IMG/VR virus record: IMGVR_UViG_3300036980_000541
Span: 1-22,752 of that record
Source: a virus
Strand: one strand, 5' to 3'
Length of the DNA stretch: 22,752 nt
Shown: positions 14,044 to 22,012 of the stretch, piece after piece
Numbering within the stretch: the first letter of the stretch is position 1
Layout: each line of letters opens with the position of its first letter
Position numbers and translations under genes: made by a program
Notes under the pieces: model-generated
What the model saw: the letters and a program-made list of their open reading frames with translations, nothing else
Databases searched by the model: none
What the model was told of the DNA's origin: nothing

Positions 14044-14305
14044 CCTATCTGAAGCCGCCAAGCGACGGCTCAACCAACCGTTCCGCACGCCGGGCGAGAA
14101 CAAGAAGTTTGCTGTCTACGTCAACGACGACGGCAAGGACAAGATCGTCCGCTTTGGCGACCCCGACATGGAGATCAAGCGCGACGACCCAGAGCGCCGC
14201 GCCAACTTCCGTGCTCGGCACAACTGCGACGAGAAAACCGACAAGACGACGCCAGGTTACTGGAGTTGCCAACAGTGGCGCGCTGGCGCCAAAGTAGAGG
14301 GATGA
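14033..14305 (+). CDS. Small protein with conserved RARHNC...YWSC domain (90 aa)
   Basis: The product reads KKFAVYVNDDGKDKIVRFGD, then MEIKRDDPERRANFRARHNC and TPGYWSCQQW. I recognise this as a conserved phage domain often found as an extension of capsid maturation proteases or as a free small protein near head genes. The invariant H, C and second C (63, 64 and 78) suggest metal binding; its function is unknown. Here it stands alone, preceded by EAAKRRL (7-13). Start choice is uncertain. AGGAGG (14025-14030) is two bases from ATG 14033 but five from GTG 14036, so GTG 14036 may be the true start. The stop overlaps ATG 14302. Confidence 0.85.
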   Translation: MVADLSEAAKRRLNQPFRTPGENKKFAVYVNDDGKDKIVRFGDPDMEIKRDDPERRANFRARHNCDEKTDKTTPGYWSCQQWRAGAKVEG

Positions 14306-14355
14306 CTATGGAAAACGAGGACAAGATGCTGAGTAGGAGCCCCCATGGACACTGA
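14302..14355 (+). CDS. Possible 17-codon ORF overlapping two genes
   Basis: ATG 14302 overlaps the preceding TGA (ATGA) and reads MTMENEDKMLSRSPHGH before a TGA at 14353-14355. It spans the small gap to the next gene and overlaps its start by 11 bases. Only GAGG lying against the ATG is available for ribosome binding, so it may merely carry terminating ribosomes towards the next Shine-Dalgarno (TAGGAG, 14334-14339). It could be a translational relay or chance. Confidence 0.25.
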   Translation: MTMENEDKMLSRSPHGH

Positions 14356-14518
14356 AATGCTCGCCAATGCAGCCAAGCGCAAACTACAGGCGACGCCGAT
14401 CTTGACCATCACCATCGCCGCTGGCGGTCCTGGCAAGGGTATGGACAAGCCACACCCCGAGGGCTGCAAGTGCGAGGAGTGCGCTGGGGAAGGGGAAGAG
14501 GAGGGGGAGGATGCCTGA
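14345..14518 (+). CDS. Small cysteine-cluster protein with acidic tail (57 aa)
   Basis: ATG 14345 has TAGGAG at 14334-14339 five bases upstream. The product starts MDTEMLANAAKRKLQATPIL, carrying the recurrent LANAAKRKL peptide at residues 6-14. It continues with a hydrophobic strand (ILTITIAAGG), then HPEGCKCEEC (37-46; H37, C41, C43 and C46 could form a metal site). The tail is very acidic (GEGEEEGEDA). The DNA encoding that tail (14491-14510) is a GA-rich run that also supplies the Shine-Dalgarno of the next gene, whose ATG lies inside this gene. I know no family for it. Its placement with other AAKRRL-bearing small proteins suggests a virion-assembly role. Confidence 0.68.
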   Translation: MDTEMLANAAKRKLQATPILTITIAAGGPGKGMDKPHPEGCKCEECAGEGEEEGEDA

Positions 14519-15020
14519 GCCTCGCACTGTTCAAGTGAACTACAACTCGGACGGTCCTGGGTTTGACGACTTAGCAAAGGGGTTGACCCCCGACCAGAAG
14601 CACCGTTATACGCAATGGCGTTCGTCGCAACGGCAGGCGTATGCCGACGCCTACGACAGCGGGAAACTCAAAGGGATGCGCGAGCGCGGAGAGACGTTCC
14701 CCAACACGTTGTCCATGTTCGCTCGCCCAGGCACCGATGAGGATTCGCTATTTGAAATGATGGGCGAAAGCGAGACGGATAGTCAGTCGGAAATTGACCA
14801 CCCCTTCGGCAAAGAGTTCGGCAGCCAGTACGCCAGCCCTCAAGCAGCCGCTCGGCGCATGACCCCGGCACGGCCACCAATGGCCACGCCCAAGGCGGGC
14901 TACAACGACCTCAACAGCCGCCAAGTCGGCATCAGCGAGCGCACCTTTCTGCAACCGGAAAGCCCACTAGCCAACGCCGCCAAGCGCAGACTGGAGAAAG
15001 CCCGTGGCCAACGCCGCTGA
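14511..15020 (+). CDS. Unknown 169-residue virion-module protein with C-terminal LANAAKRRL
   Basis: ATG 14511 overlaps the preceding gene by eight bases and follows a GA-rich Shine-Dalgarno (GAGGAGG). The N-terminal part holds NYNSDGPGFDD, a YNSDG element also seen in the protein at 21264-22001. A helical and charged segment follows (PDQKHRYTQWRSSQRQAYAD), then an acidic stretch (GTDEDSLFEMMGESETDSQS). The C-terminal 60 residues look disordered and basic, with AAARRM (112-117), a GYNDLNS element and LANAAKRRL (153-161) close to the end. I recognise no family. Low-complexity tails with repeated short motifs suggest an internal or scaffold-like virion component rather than an enzyme. Confidence 0.72.
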   Translation: MPEPRTVQVNYNSDGPGFDDLAKGLTPDQKHRYTQWRSSQRQAYADAYDSGKLKGMRERGETFPNTLSMFARPGTDEDSLFEMMGESETDSQSEIDHPFGKEFGSQYASPQAAARRMTPARPPMATPKAGYNDLNSRQVGISERTFLQPESPLANAAKRRLEKARGQRR

Positions 15021-18000
15021 CCAGACGGTGAATCTGACGCCCACCAAGGGCATGGATCTGCGGTCGCTGACCAAGCAGGCCGGCTCGCCGTTTCTCCAGA
15101 ACGTGCTGACGCGCAACGGCGACTTCCAAGCGCGCCCCGGCTTTGGGCTTGTGCGCGCCTACGACACCACGCTCAACAACGGGCGGACGTTGCTGACGAT
15201 CCCGCCGATGGACACCTTCGCTCTTGACGCCCCTATCGGCGTGCAAACCATCCGCACGTCTTGGGGCAGTGACCAGATCGTCACCGTCCACCCCGTCCGC
15301 GGCTACAACGGAAACCTGCGCACAACCAGCACGTTCAGCACCGAGGCCCCACTCGGTGGCCCCCGCGGCTATGTGATGAGCAGCGTCGCCGTGGTGGTCC
15401 ACGACCTGGCCAGTGACCAGCACTTCGAGTTCGTCCTGCACCAGCAAGACGTGCTTGACGCCGACCTGATGCGGCACTTCCCGCACTACGCCACCCGCTT
15501 TGACCTCAACAGCAGCGGTGCCGTGGAGCACACTCGTTGGCTGACCACGCAGCGCACGCCGACGTGGGCGCTGATTGTGCCGTTTGAGTCGGCAGTCATC
15601 ATCGCAATCGACGGCTGCGGGCTGTGGTGCTACCGCCCCGTGGACACGCCGGTTCTACCCGACCGCAAGGTCAACAGCCTGAACATCACGACCAGCAGCC
15701 TGTACGCGCTTGGCGAAGTCGCCGCGTGCAGCCCGTTGAACCTGGCTGACGGTGTGCTGATTGCCAAAGAGCAAAACTACCTGACGCCGAGTGAGTTTGG
15801 GCAACCCAATGCCATGGGCGCCTACGACAACCGCATGATCTACGCGGTTGGCAACGCCCTGTACTTCAGCGACCTGTACCAGCCAAACGCCATCCTGACC
15901 GACAGCATCGAGGTGTGCCCGTTCCTGGACCCCGTGACGGTGGTGTGCAATGTCCGCGGCACCCTGTTCGTGGCCAGCGCCAAGCAATCGTGGGTCTACC
16001 AGCCGGCGCAGGGCACCGTGACCTTGCAGGGCGGTTCATGGACCATGCTGTCTGGTGCGGCAGGGTGCGTAAACAACCGCGCCTTCGCGCTCGCCGACCA
16101 GGGCCTGTTCTTCGTGGAGGACTCTGGCGTCTACTCCTACGCAGGCGGTGTGGTGCTTCAGCACATCAGCGAGCCTGTGGACAGGCTGTGGACAGATGCT
16201 GCAAGTCTGCAAATGGTATTGACAGATTACTACACCGCGACTGGACAGACGCTGTTGACCGACGACCAATTGCCCGCCCGCATCGACGTGCGCGCCGAAA
16301 CACCAAACGCCCGCTGCCATTGGAACCAAGAGCGCGGGATGCTGTTCGTCACGCTCAACAGCGCAACGCTGGTCTACACCTTGGGTTTTGGCTGGTCGGT
16401 CTGGTACTTCGCGTCGCACGCTGGCTGGAACGACGAGGTGTTTGGCATTGCGACCATCGACCACCCCCACTTCGCGTCGTCGGGGCAGCGGCTGTTCATG
16501 GTCGGCGGGGTTGACAATGTTGGCTACAGCGACCCCGAGATCGGTGCCGGTTTTGCAGCCCAATCCTGCTACCTCCTAGAACTAGGCCGTGGCGGCGCGA
16601 TTGACCGCAGCACATCGATTGACCCCGCACTGCGCGACGCCTACACCGTCACGCTGTCGGGCTACTGGACCACTGGCGACACCCTGCGCGTGACCATCAA
16701 CGGCGTAAACTACGACACGGTAATGAGCGCCGCCAACGCCGCGGCCACCGACCCGCTTGCTGCCTTTGCAGCCAGCGTCAACGCTGTCGTCACAGCCAAC
16801 CCCGAGTACTTCACCAACGCCACGCTGACCGGTTGCACCTTCCTGGCACAGACAGCCGGGCTGGTCGCCTTCACGGTGAGCGCGTCGGTGCTAGTCGGCT
16901 CAGGCACAGTGGCCACGGTCCACACCCGCACTGGTGCCGCCGCCGACAACAGCGAGGCGCAACTAGAGGACCAGCGCACCCCGATCGGTGGCTGGGTGAT
17001 GTTCGGCACATTCCCTGACACGACGACGCAACCAAGCGTTTGGGTCGGGCAGCCCGTGGTGGTGCCAGCAGGGTACGAGACTCGCACGGGAGCCGCGTTG
17101 GCTTACGAGTCGCTGTGGTTTCCGGTGTCGATTGGGCATTGGGAGAACGGTGGCGGCGCAGCTCCGACCACGTTCAGCCTGCGCTTTCTGTTCAACAGCA
17201 CGGTCTGGACGCCGGTTCTTGTCGGTGCCACGGCTGAGTTCGACTTCCAGATGCCCAGCCGCCGCATCGCCGCCATCGCAGGCTTTGCCCCTGGTGCGCC
17301 GGTTGCAGCTCGACAAGTCGCCGTCTACGACCCAGGAACTGGCGCGCTGGACCCCGCCGGCAACGAAGTGCGAATCAACTTCAACGGCGCTGCGGGAATC
17401 TGGACCAGCGCACCGCAACTGAATATGAGCCCGGTCGGCCCCGACGAGTTGGTCTGGATTGGCTTTCGCAACGACCTGGACCAGGACTGTTGGCAACTGC
17501 CGATCGCGTCAAGCCAAGTGCGCGTCGATGGCGTCGCATCACCGTTCTACGCCTGGCAGCAGGGCCTGTACGCCGCCGCCTACGAGGACTTGGCCAACAA
17601 GCAGCAGCCGTTGGATTGGGCTGTCAAGACGCTGGAAGTCCAGAGCCGTGGCGAGCAGATCCGCGTGCGCGGCGTCTACCTTGAGGTCCAGCACCTCGGC
17701 ACAGGCAACAACGAAGTCACGCAGTTCTGGCAGTACGGGCCGCTGAACACCGCCACGTCGAGCGATATGCGGGACTACAGCGGGCAGGCCGTGGACTTCT
17801 TCACTACCCCGCCCGGCAACAGCGAGCAGAACGACATCAACCCGCGCAAGCGATTGCAAACTGTGACCGGCACCGAACCGCACCTAAAGACCTTCAACAA
17901 CATCGCCAAGTGGGCCAGCACCGCAGACCCGAGTAAGGGCAACCTATTGATTGACGACGCGCAAGTGGACACGGTAGCCACCACGGACGGGACGCAGGGC

Positions 18001-18114
18001 AACAAAGCCAGCGTACTGGTCCACGGCACCATGAACGCTCCCGGTGACGGCGTGCGCCTCGGCTCCGTTGAAGCGGTCATCCGCGTCGTTGGTGGCCGGA
18101 GAAGGTGGCACTGA
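15004..18114 (+). CDS. Large tail hub/nozzle-like protein (podovirus tail tube component)
   Basis: GTG 15004 overlaps the preceding gene by 17 bases, with GGAGAAAG upstream. The 1036-residue product has an N-terminal NGDFQARPGFGLV (38-50). This is the RPG signature seen near the start of P22 gp10- and T7 gp12-type tail hub/nozzle proteins, which extend the portal-adaptor channel. The remainder is beta-rich with repeated short blades (for example MGAYDNRMIYAVGNALYFSD, GTLFVASAKQSWVYQPAQG, GLFFVEDSGVYSYAGG), suggesting a propeller. Residues about 545-650 look like an inserted beta domain (YTVTLSGYWTTGDTLRVTIN ... AFAASVNAVV). It is longer than typical P22 gp10. The stop overlaps the next gene (TGATG). 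Confidence 0.78.
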   Translation: MANAADQTVNLTPTKGMDLRSLTKQAGSPFLQNVLTRNGDFQARPGFGLVRAYDTTLNNGRTLLTIPPMDTFALDAPIGVQTIRTSWGSDQIVTVHPVRGYNGNLRTTSTFSTEAPLGGPRGYVMSSVAVVVHDLASDQHFEFVLHQQDVLDADLMRHFPHYATRFDLNSSGAVEHTRWLTTQRTPTWALIVPFESAVIIAIDGCGLWCYRPVDTPVLPDRKVNSLNITTSSLYALGEVAACSPLNLADGVLIAKEQNYLTPSEFGQPNAMGAYDNRMIYAVGNALYFSDLYQPNAILTDSIEVCPFLDPVTVVCNVRGTLFVASAKQSWVYQPAQGTVTLQGGSWTMLSGAAGCVNNRAFALADQGLFFVEDSGVYSYAGGVVLQHISEPVDRLWTDAASLQMVLTDYYTATGQTLLTDDQLPARIDVRAETPNARCHWNQERGMLFVTLNSATLVYTLGFGWSVWYFASHAGWNDEVFGIATIDHPHFASSGQRLFMVGGVDNVGYSDPEIGAGFAAQSCYLLELGRGGAIDRSTSIDPALRDAYTVTLSGYWTTGDTLRVTINGVNYDTVMSAANAAATDPLAAFAASVNAVVTANPEYFTNATLTGCTFLAQTAGLVAFTVSASVLVGSGTVATVHTRTGAAADNSEAQLEDQRTPIGGWVMFGTFPDTTTQPSVWVGQPVVVPAGYETRTGAALAYESLWFPVSIGHWENGGGAAPTTFSLRFLFNSTVWTPVLVGATAEFDFQMPSRRIAAIAGFAPGAPVAARQVAVYDPGTGALDPAGNEVRINFNGAAGIWTSAPQLNMSPVGPDELVWIGFRNDLDQDCWQLPIASSQVRVDGVASPFYAWQQGLYAAAYEDLANKQQPLDWAVKTLEVQSRGEQIRVRGVYLEVQHLGTGNNEVTQFWQYGPLNTATSSDMRDYSGQAVDFFTTPPGNSEQNDINPRKRLQTVTGTEPHLKTFNNIAKWASTADPSKGNLLIDDAQVDTVATTDGTQGNKASVLVHGTMNAPGDGVRLGSVEAVIRVVGGRRRWH

Positions 18115-18605
18115 TGCCACGCATTGAACTCATCCCCAACAAGCAGACCGACGAGGCAGCCGAACGGCAGCGGCGGCGCGAAGCCACCTTTGGCGAACTT
18201 GCGCCTATCACCCCAGCGACACGCAACGACATGCTCGCCGCCACCGCCTTTGCTGGCCAGGGCACCTACCGCGGCGGCGTGTTGCCGGAGGACTTCGACC
18301 TGACCGGCGTGCGCGGCGCGGCGTTCGACAGGGCAGTGACCATCAACGGGACCGGCATTGTCCGCGGCTTTGTGTTCAACGAGACAGTGCTACTCGGTGT
18401 CGACGCCAAGGTGTCGTTCATGGGTTGCACCTTTCAGAAGGCCATCACTGTGACCGCAGGAGGCAAAATCGTCGCCACCGGTTGCCTGTTCGACGGCACG
18501 AGCGCGATACTGAACGCTGGCGCGGCGGCGGATTCCGGCATTGTGGGCGGCATAAAAATCAGCGCCGTTGCACACACCAATACCACCGTGATCTTCGAGG
18601 TGTAG
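18114..18605 (+). CDS. Beta-helix-like tail or head surface protein (163 aa)
   Basis: ATG 18114 overlaps the hub stop (TGATG) and is preferred to an in-frame GTG at 18105. The first 40 residues are helical and charged (NKQTDEAAERQRRREATFGE). From about 50 on the sequence shows short repeating strands and turns: GTYRGGVLPEDFDLTGVRGA, FDRAVTINGTGIVRGFVFNE, VSFMGCTFQKAITVTAGGKI, VATGCLFDGTSAILNAG. That is the rhythm of a parallel beta-helix as in pectate-lyase-like phage spikes. Its small size suggests a tail-associated accessory or spike base rather than a complete depolymerase, and no active-site triad can be seen. Confidence 0.7.
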   Translation: MPRIELIPNKQTDEAAERQRRREATFGELAPITPATRNDMLAATAFAGQGTYRGGVLPEDFDLTGVRGAAFDRAVTINGTGIVRGFVFNETVLLGVDAKVSFMGCTFQKAITVTAGGKIVATGCLFDGTSAILNAGAAADSGIVGGIKISAVAHTNTTVIFEV

Positions 18606-18606
18606 C

Positions 18607-19449
18607 ATGGGAACCAGCAACCGTGTGCTACCTCACCAGTTCGCGCCGGGCAACACCGCGGACTTCACGCGCGTCGAGCAGGCGTTGCTCAAACTCACCG
18701 ACACCTTCAACGATGTGCCGGCGCAGTTCGTACAGCGCCGCTGGTCGCACAACTCGCTGGTGTGGGGTTACTCACCACCCGATGATACGACCCCCAACAT
18801 GCTGCCGTTCCTGCGCTGCATCAACAACAGCACGTCGTTCTCAGTGCTTGAGCCGCCAGTAGCCGCCGACATCAAGAACCTACAACGGGTGAAGTCCTGC
18901 TACGTCCCAGCGATTGCGCCCAACAACGGCAGCCAAGACCTGTTGACTTGGGAAGTGGCGTGGCAGTGTGCAAAGCCGACGATTATCGGTGGGTTTACGC
19001 TGGCGGCTGAGGCGCGCGCGTCACTCATAGCCACAGGTCCATACACCAACTTTTGGCGGTTCGGTGCTGGTGCTCCCGTGCCATCCGACCCCGTTGACGA
19101 CTACACGGTACAAGTTTGTATCGACGACGGCTTTGACCTGGTCAACCGTAAACGGCTTCGGCAAGAGGCGCTGGTCTACAACATGCGCTCCGACGCCTTC
19201 CAGTTCTACCCCGCGACGGGCCTCCCGGCAGCACTCGACACCATGCAGCCCGCACACCCAAGCGATGAGGCATGGGACGGCATTCTGATTGACATCGAGC
19301 AATTGGTCCTCGTCCCAGCCGGAGCCCGCGTCCGCTGCCTGTTCACGGTGCCGCTCTACAGCGACGCAACCTACGCGCAATGGGCAGCGACACCGCAGGC
19401 GCTCAACGTGTGGTCCTGCACCGCGCAAGTCTGGGAGGCGACCGTATGA
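18607..19449 (+). CDS. Unknown 280-residue virion structural protein
   Basis: The gene starts one base after the previous stop, with GAGGTG as Shine-Dalgarno, and its stop overlaps the next ATG (ATGA). It begins MGTSNRVLPHQFAPGNTADF, followed by a helix (RVEQALLKLTDTFNDVP). Beta-rich sequence follows with many aromatics (RRWSHNSLVWGYSPP, YTNFWRFG, YTVQVCIDDGFDLVNRK). The C-terminus (ARVRCLFTVPLYSDATYAQW ... NVWSCTAQVWEATV) ends as strands. I do not recognise a family. The QF[AT]P opening recalls the start of the next protein (NQFTPKRF), so the two may be distant paralogues. Likely a minor tail or capsid component. Confidence 0.72.
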   Translation: MGTSNRVLPHQFAPGNTADFTRVEQALLKLTDTFNDVPAQFVQRRWSHNSLVWGYSPPDDTTPNMLPFLRCINNSTSFSVLEPPVAADIKNLQRVKSCYVPAIAPNNGSQDLLTWEVAWQCAKPTIIGGFTLAAEARASLIATGPYTNFWRFGAGAPVPSDPVDDYTVQVCIDDGFDLVNRKRLRQEALVYNMRSDAFQFYPATGLPAALDTMQPAHPSDEAWDGILIDIEQLVLVPAGARVRCLFTVPLYSDATYAQWAATPQALNVWSCTAQVWEATV

Positions 19450-21197
19450 ACCAGTTTACACCCAAACGCTTTGCCCGCGGTGTGCGCGCCACCATCGAGC
19501 ACGTCTACGATCCGTTGGACGACATTGCTACCGCGGCAGCCGACGTTGATGAGTTGATCTCCAACACTGTTGAAGACCTCGGAACCTCAACGGTTGTGTG
19601 GAACGTGCCCTACATGCGGCAGTGGAGCGCGGCACCACGGTCAGTGGCCGACGGGATGCCCGACGCCTACATGCCGTTCCTGATGCCACCGTTCCAGCAG
19701 CAGTTCAACCGCGCGACGTTAGCGCCGCCTGACTACCAAGTGGTCCTGCGCGACCTGTCGATTGCGATTGACCAGCGAGCGGAGGCGTTGGGCATCACCA
19801 GCCCCGACGCCGCAACCCAGGGGCTTCTGACGGCCTGCGACATGACCCGCTACACTGTGACGCTCAAACTATACGAGCGGTCGCCGTGGTCGCTCACAGG
19901 CATTGCAACGTCCGACCTGTCGAGCAAGACGGAGTTGTTGTCGTTGGAAGTGCCCGGCGTGGAAGTCTTTGGCAACGAGTTCACCCTGTCGCCGTTCCTG
20001 CAAGAGAACCTGAACATCACCATCAAGCCGTTCAAGGTCTACTTCTGGGAGGTCTACTGCCCTGGCTTGACGACGACGAACGCGGTCACTGAGGAGGAAT
20101 TGGCGCTGGTGAGCTTCACCCTGCGCGCCACCTTCACGTCGCCGCTGACTACCCGCGATTCCGTCAACGAGTCGGAGTGGGGCGGCACCCCGCCCGGGAT
20201 CCAGAACATCCCCACCAAGCACAACGGCGACAAGACGGCGACCACGATTCCTGTGTCCACGCCAGCCGCTGACGCAATCATCACCGGCACCGACTTGCAG
20301 ACCGCCTTCCATGAGTTTGACGAGACACTGCGCCGCCGGCTACCAAGTGGCTACGGCACGGGCGCGGGGTCGCTTAGCAATTCGATGCAGGCAGCGGACG
20401 CGCCACCGACCGAACTGATACTCGACGACGCCTGCTACCACATGATCGTGGTGCCGATGTGGAGCGGGCAACAGCAGGGCGGCGTGAAGGCGTCACAGAT
20501 TGGCGGTTCTGCGGTGCTACCGTACATGAACTGGCCAGTGGCGGGAGCCCCCTACGCCCGCCCCTGCATCGACACGCGGCTGATCCCCGTGCCGGATAAC
20601 TTCGTGTTGCACCACGCCTTTGCGGTGTGGAACAACTACTGGCCTAACTCGGTGCTGGCGAACAATGGCGAGCGCGCCAAGATTGCTGGAGCGCCCCCAC
20701 CTGCCGACCCTGACTACATCCAAAAGATCGGCATTGCGCTCAACAGTGGTGGAAGATCCGACAGTTACCGCTACCAGCAGGTTGCCTACTTTGAGTGGAC
20801 CGCTGCGCTCAGCACCTACGTCGACTACTACCAAGCCTTCTTCCCCTCCACGCAAACGCTCACCGACCGCTTCAGCATCGTGCAATTGCCGCTGGTGTGG
20901 CCAGACGTGCTATGGGACGACAACAGTTACGAGCCGAGCGGGCAACCGTTCTTCATGGGCACCGCCAACAGCACCACAGCGGCGCGGTCCAATGCCGGGG
21001 CCATGCCTGGCGCGTTTGGTGGCGGTGCGCTTGACGTGCCGCTGACCGAAGGCTGCGAGCGACACCTGGAAGTGCGCTGGATCAAGGAGCGCGACGATGG
21101 CGTCACCGGGCTTGAGGGCGGTGTCGCGACCAGCACCCGTGTTGGCTGGAACGGCGAGTGGATCATCCTGTGCGGCAAGAAAGTGGTCGGCAGATAG
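19446..21197 (+). CDS. Large unknown virion structural protein (583 aa)
   Basis: The start is ATG 19446, overlapping the previous stop (ATGA), with GGGAGG at 19433-19438. The frame continues upstream to 19380, but that stretch lies within the preceding gene. The product begins MNQFTPKRFARGVRATIEHV and has a helical N-terminus with acidic residues (DVDELISNTVED). A long mixed beta region follows with many aromatics and prolines (ADGMPDAYMPFLMPPFQQQF, NITIKPFKVYFWEVYCPGLT, HHAFAVWNNYWPNSV). The C-terminus ends GWNGEWIILCGKKVVGR. No enzymatic motif stands out. Size, composition and position after the hub suggest a tail fibre/spike precursor or major accessory tail protein. I cannot assign a family. 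Confidence 0.72.
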   Translation: MNQFTPKRFARGVRATIEHVYDPLDDIATAAADVDELISNTVEDLGTSTVVWNVPYMRQWSAAPRSVADGMPDAYMPFLMPPFQQQFNRATLAPPDYQVVLRDLSIAIDQRAEALGITSPDAATQGLLTACDMTRYTVTLKLYERSPWSLTGIATSDLSSKTELLSLEVPGVEVFGNEFTLSPFLQENLNITIKPFKVYFWEVYCPGLTTTNAVTEEELALVSFTLRATFTSPLTTRDSVNESEWGGTPPGIQNIPTKHNGDKTATTIPVSTPAADAIITGTDLQTAFHEFDETLRRRLPSGYGTGAGSLSNSMQAADAPPTELILDDACYHMIVVPMWSGQQQGGVKASQIGGSAVLPYMNWPVAGAPYARPCIDTRLIPVPDNFVLHHAFAVWNNYWPNSVLANNGERAKIAGAPPPADPDYIQKIGIALNSGGRSDSYRYQQVAYFEWTAALSTYVDYYQAFFPSTQTLTDRFSIVQLPLVWPDVLWDDNSYEPSGQPFFMGTANSTTAARSNAGAMPGAFGGGALDVPLTEGCERHLEVRWIKERDDGVTGLEGGVATSTRVGWNGEWIILCGKKVVGR

Positions 21198-21206
21198 AAA
21201 ACGCAC

Positions 21207-21221
21207 GCGCCACCTTGGCGC
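21207..21221 (+). terminator. Weak hairpin in the gap after the 583-residue protein gene
   Basis: GCGCC (21207-21211) pairs with GGCGC (21217-21221) around a five-base loop in the 66-base gap before the next gene. There is no U-run, so it is at best a weak pause or partial terminator. Confidence 0.25.
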
Positions 21222-21263
21222 AATGGCCGTTGCCGCGTAGGCTTATGGCGTTTGGAGGGCATT

Positions 21264-22001
21264 ATGGCTCAGTTCGATTTCAAGCAAGCGATCGCGAAGG
21301 TGGAAGCGAACAAGCCTAAGCCGGCACCTGTCGCGCCCAAGCCGGGCTACAACAGCGACGGTTCAGACAGCGCGGTCTGGGGAGAACTGAACAAGTTGGT
21401 GCCGGAAGCCGACGCCAAACTGGCAGGCATTGCTAGCCAAACCGCCGCCAACCAAGCGCAAAAGCTCAGCGGCTACGAGCAACAACTGGCTGCTGCCCAA
21501 GCCGGCGAGCAGGACTTTGCCGTCCGCGAGGGCATGATCTCCAAAGAAGCCACAGCCGCCGCCCGCAACCTGAACAGGCAGGGCGCTGCCATTGCTGCGC
21601 GCAACAAGAACCTTGGACAATCACGCGGACAAGCCAGAGAATTTGCGGACACCCGCGCGCAGATGGATACGGCATACGGTCGGCAACAGTTGGAAAACGC
21701 AGCCCAGCGCCGCGCGGCTCAACAGCAAGCCGGCGCTTTGCAGTCCACGCTGGCCGAGGAGAAGCAGCGGGCTCTGGTCCAGCAGACCACCGGCAAACAG
21801 GACGCGCTCAACCAGATGTACGCGCAGATTGACGAGATTGAAGACTCCACGAACAAAGCCAACCCTGTCCACTTGAGCGACGGGGAAGTGATGCAGGCGG
21901 CTGAGGAAATGCGACGCAAGGTGTTACCAGGCGCGACGAGCGCTGAAGAGCGCGCTGCCATCGAGGCGTACATCCAGCAGTACATCGCCGACAACACCTA
22001 A
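21264..22001 (+). CDS. Coiled-coil, Gln/Ala-rich virion protein (245 aa; internal or ejection-protein-like)
   Basis: GGAGG at 21254-21258 lies five bases before ATG 21264, so this ATG is preferred to an in-frame TTG at 21252. After a short basic/proline linker with KPGYNSDG (26-33), nearly the whole protein is helical and rich in Ala, Gln and Glu (QQLAAAQAGEQDF, NLNRQGAAIAARNKN, LENAAQRRAAQQQ, STLAEEKQRALVQQ). The C-terminal helix contains EERAAIEAYIQQYI. Such helical, repetitive proteins often serve as internal virion or ejection proteins or as scaffolds in podoviruses. The segment LENAAQRRA (143-151) nearly matches the AAKRRL-type motif found in other late proteins. No known family is recognised. 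Confidence 0.72.
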   Translation: MAQFDFKQAIAKVEANKPKPAPVAPKPGYNSDGSDSAVWGELNKLVPEADAKLAGIASQTAANQAQKLSGYEQQLAAAQAGEQDFAVREGMISKEATAAARNLNRQGAAIAARNKNLGQSRGQAREFADTRAQMDTAYGRQQLENAAQRRAAQQQAGALQSTLAEEKQRALVQQTTGKQDALNQMYAQIDEIEDSTNKANPVHLSDGEVMQAAEEMRRKVLPGATSAEERAAIEAYIQQYIADNT

Positions 22002-22012
22002 GGAGGGCTGCA

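Noticed and set aside
19380-19445. Upstream extension of the 583-residue protein
   Set aside because: It lies in the preceding gene; ATGA at 19446-19449 with GGGAGG upstream supports the later start.
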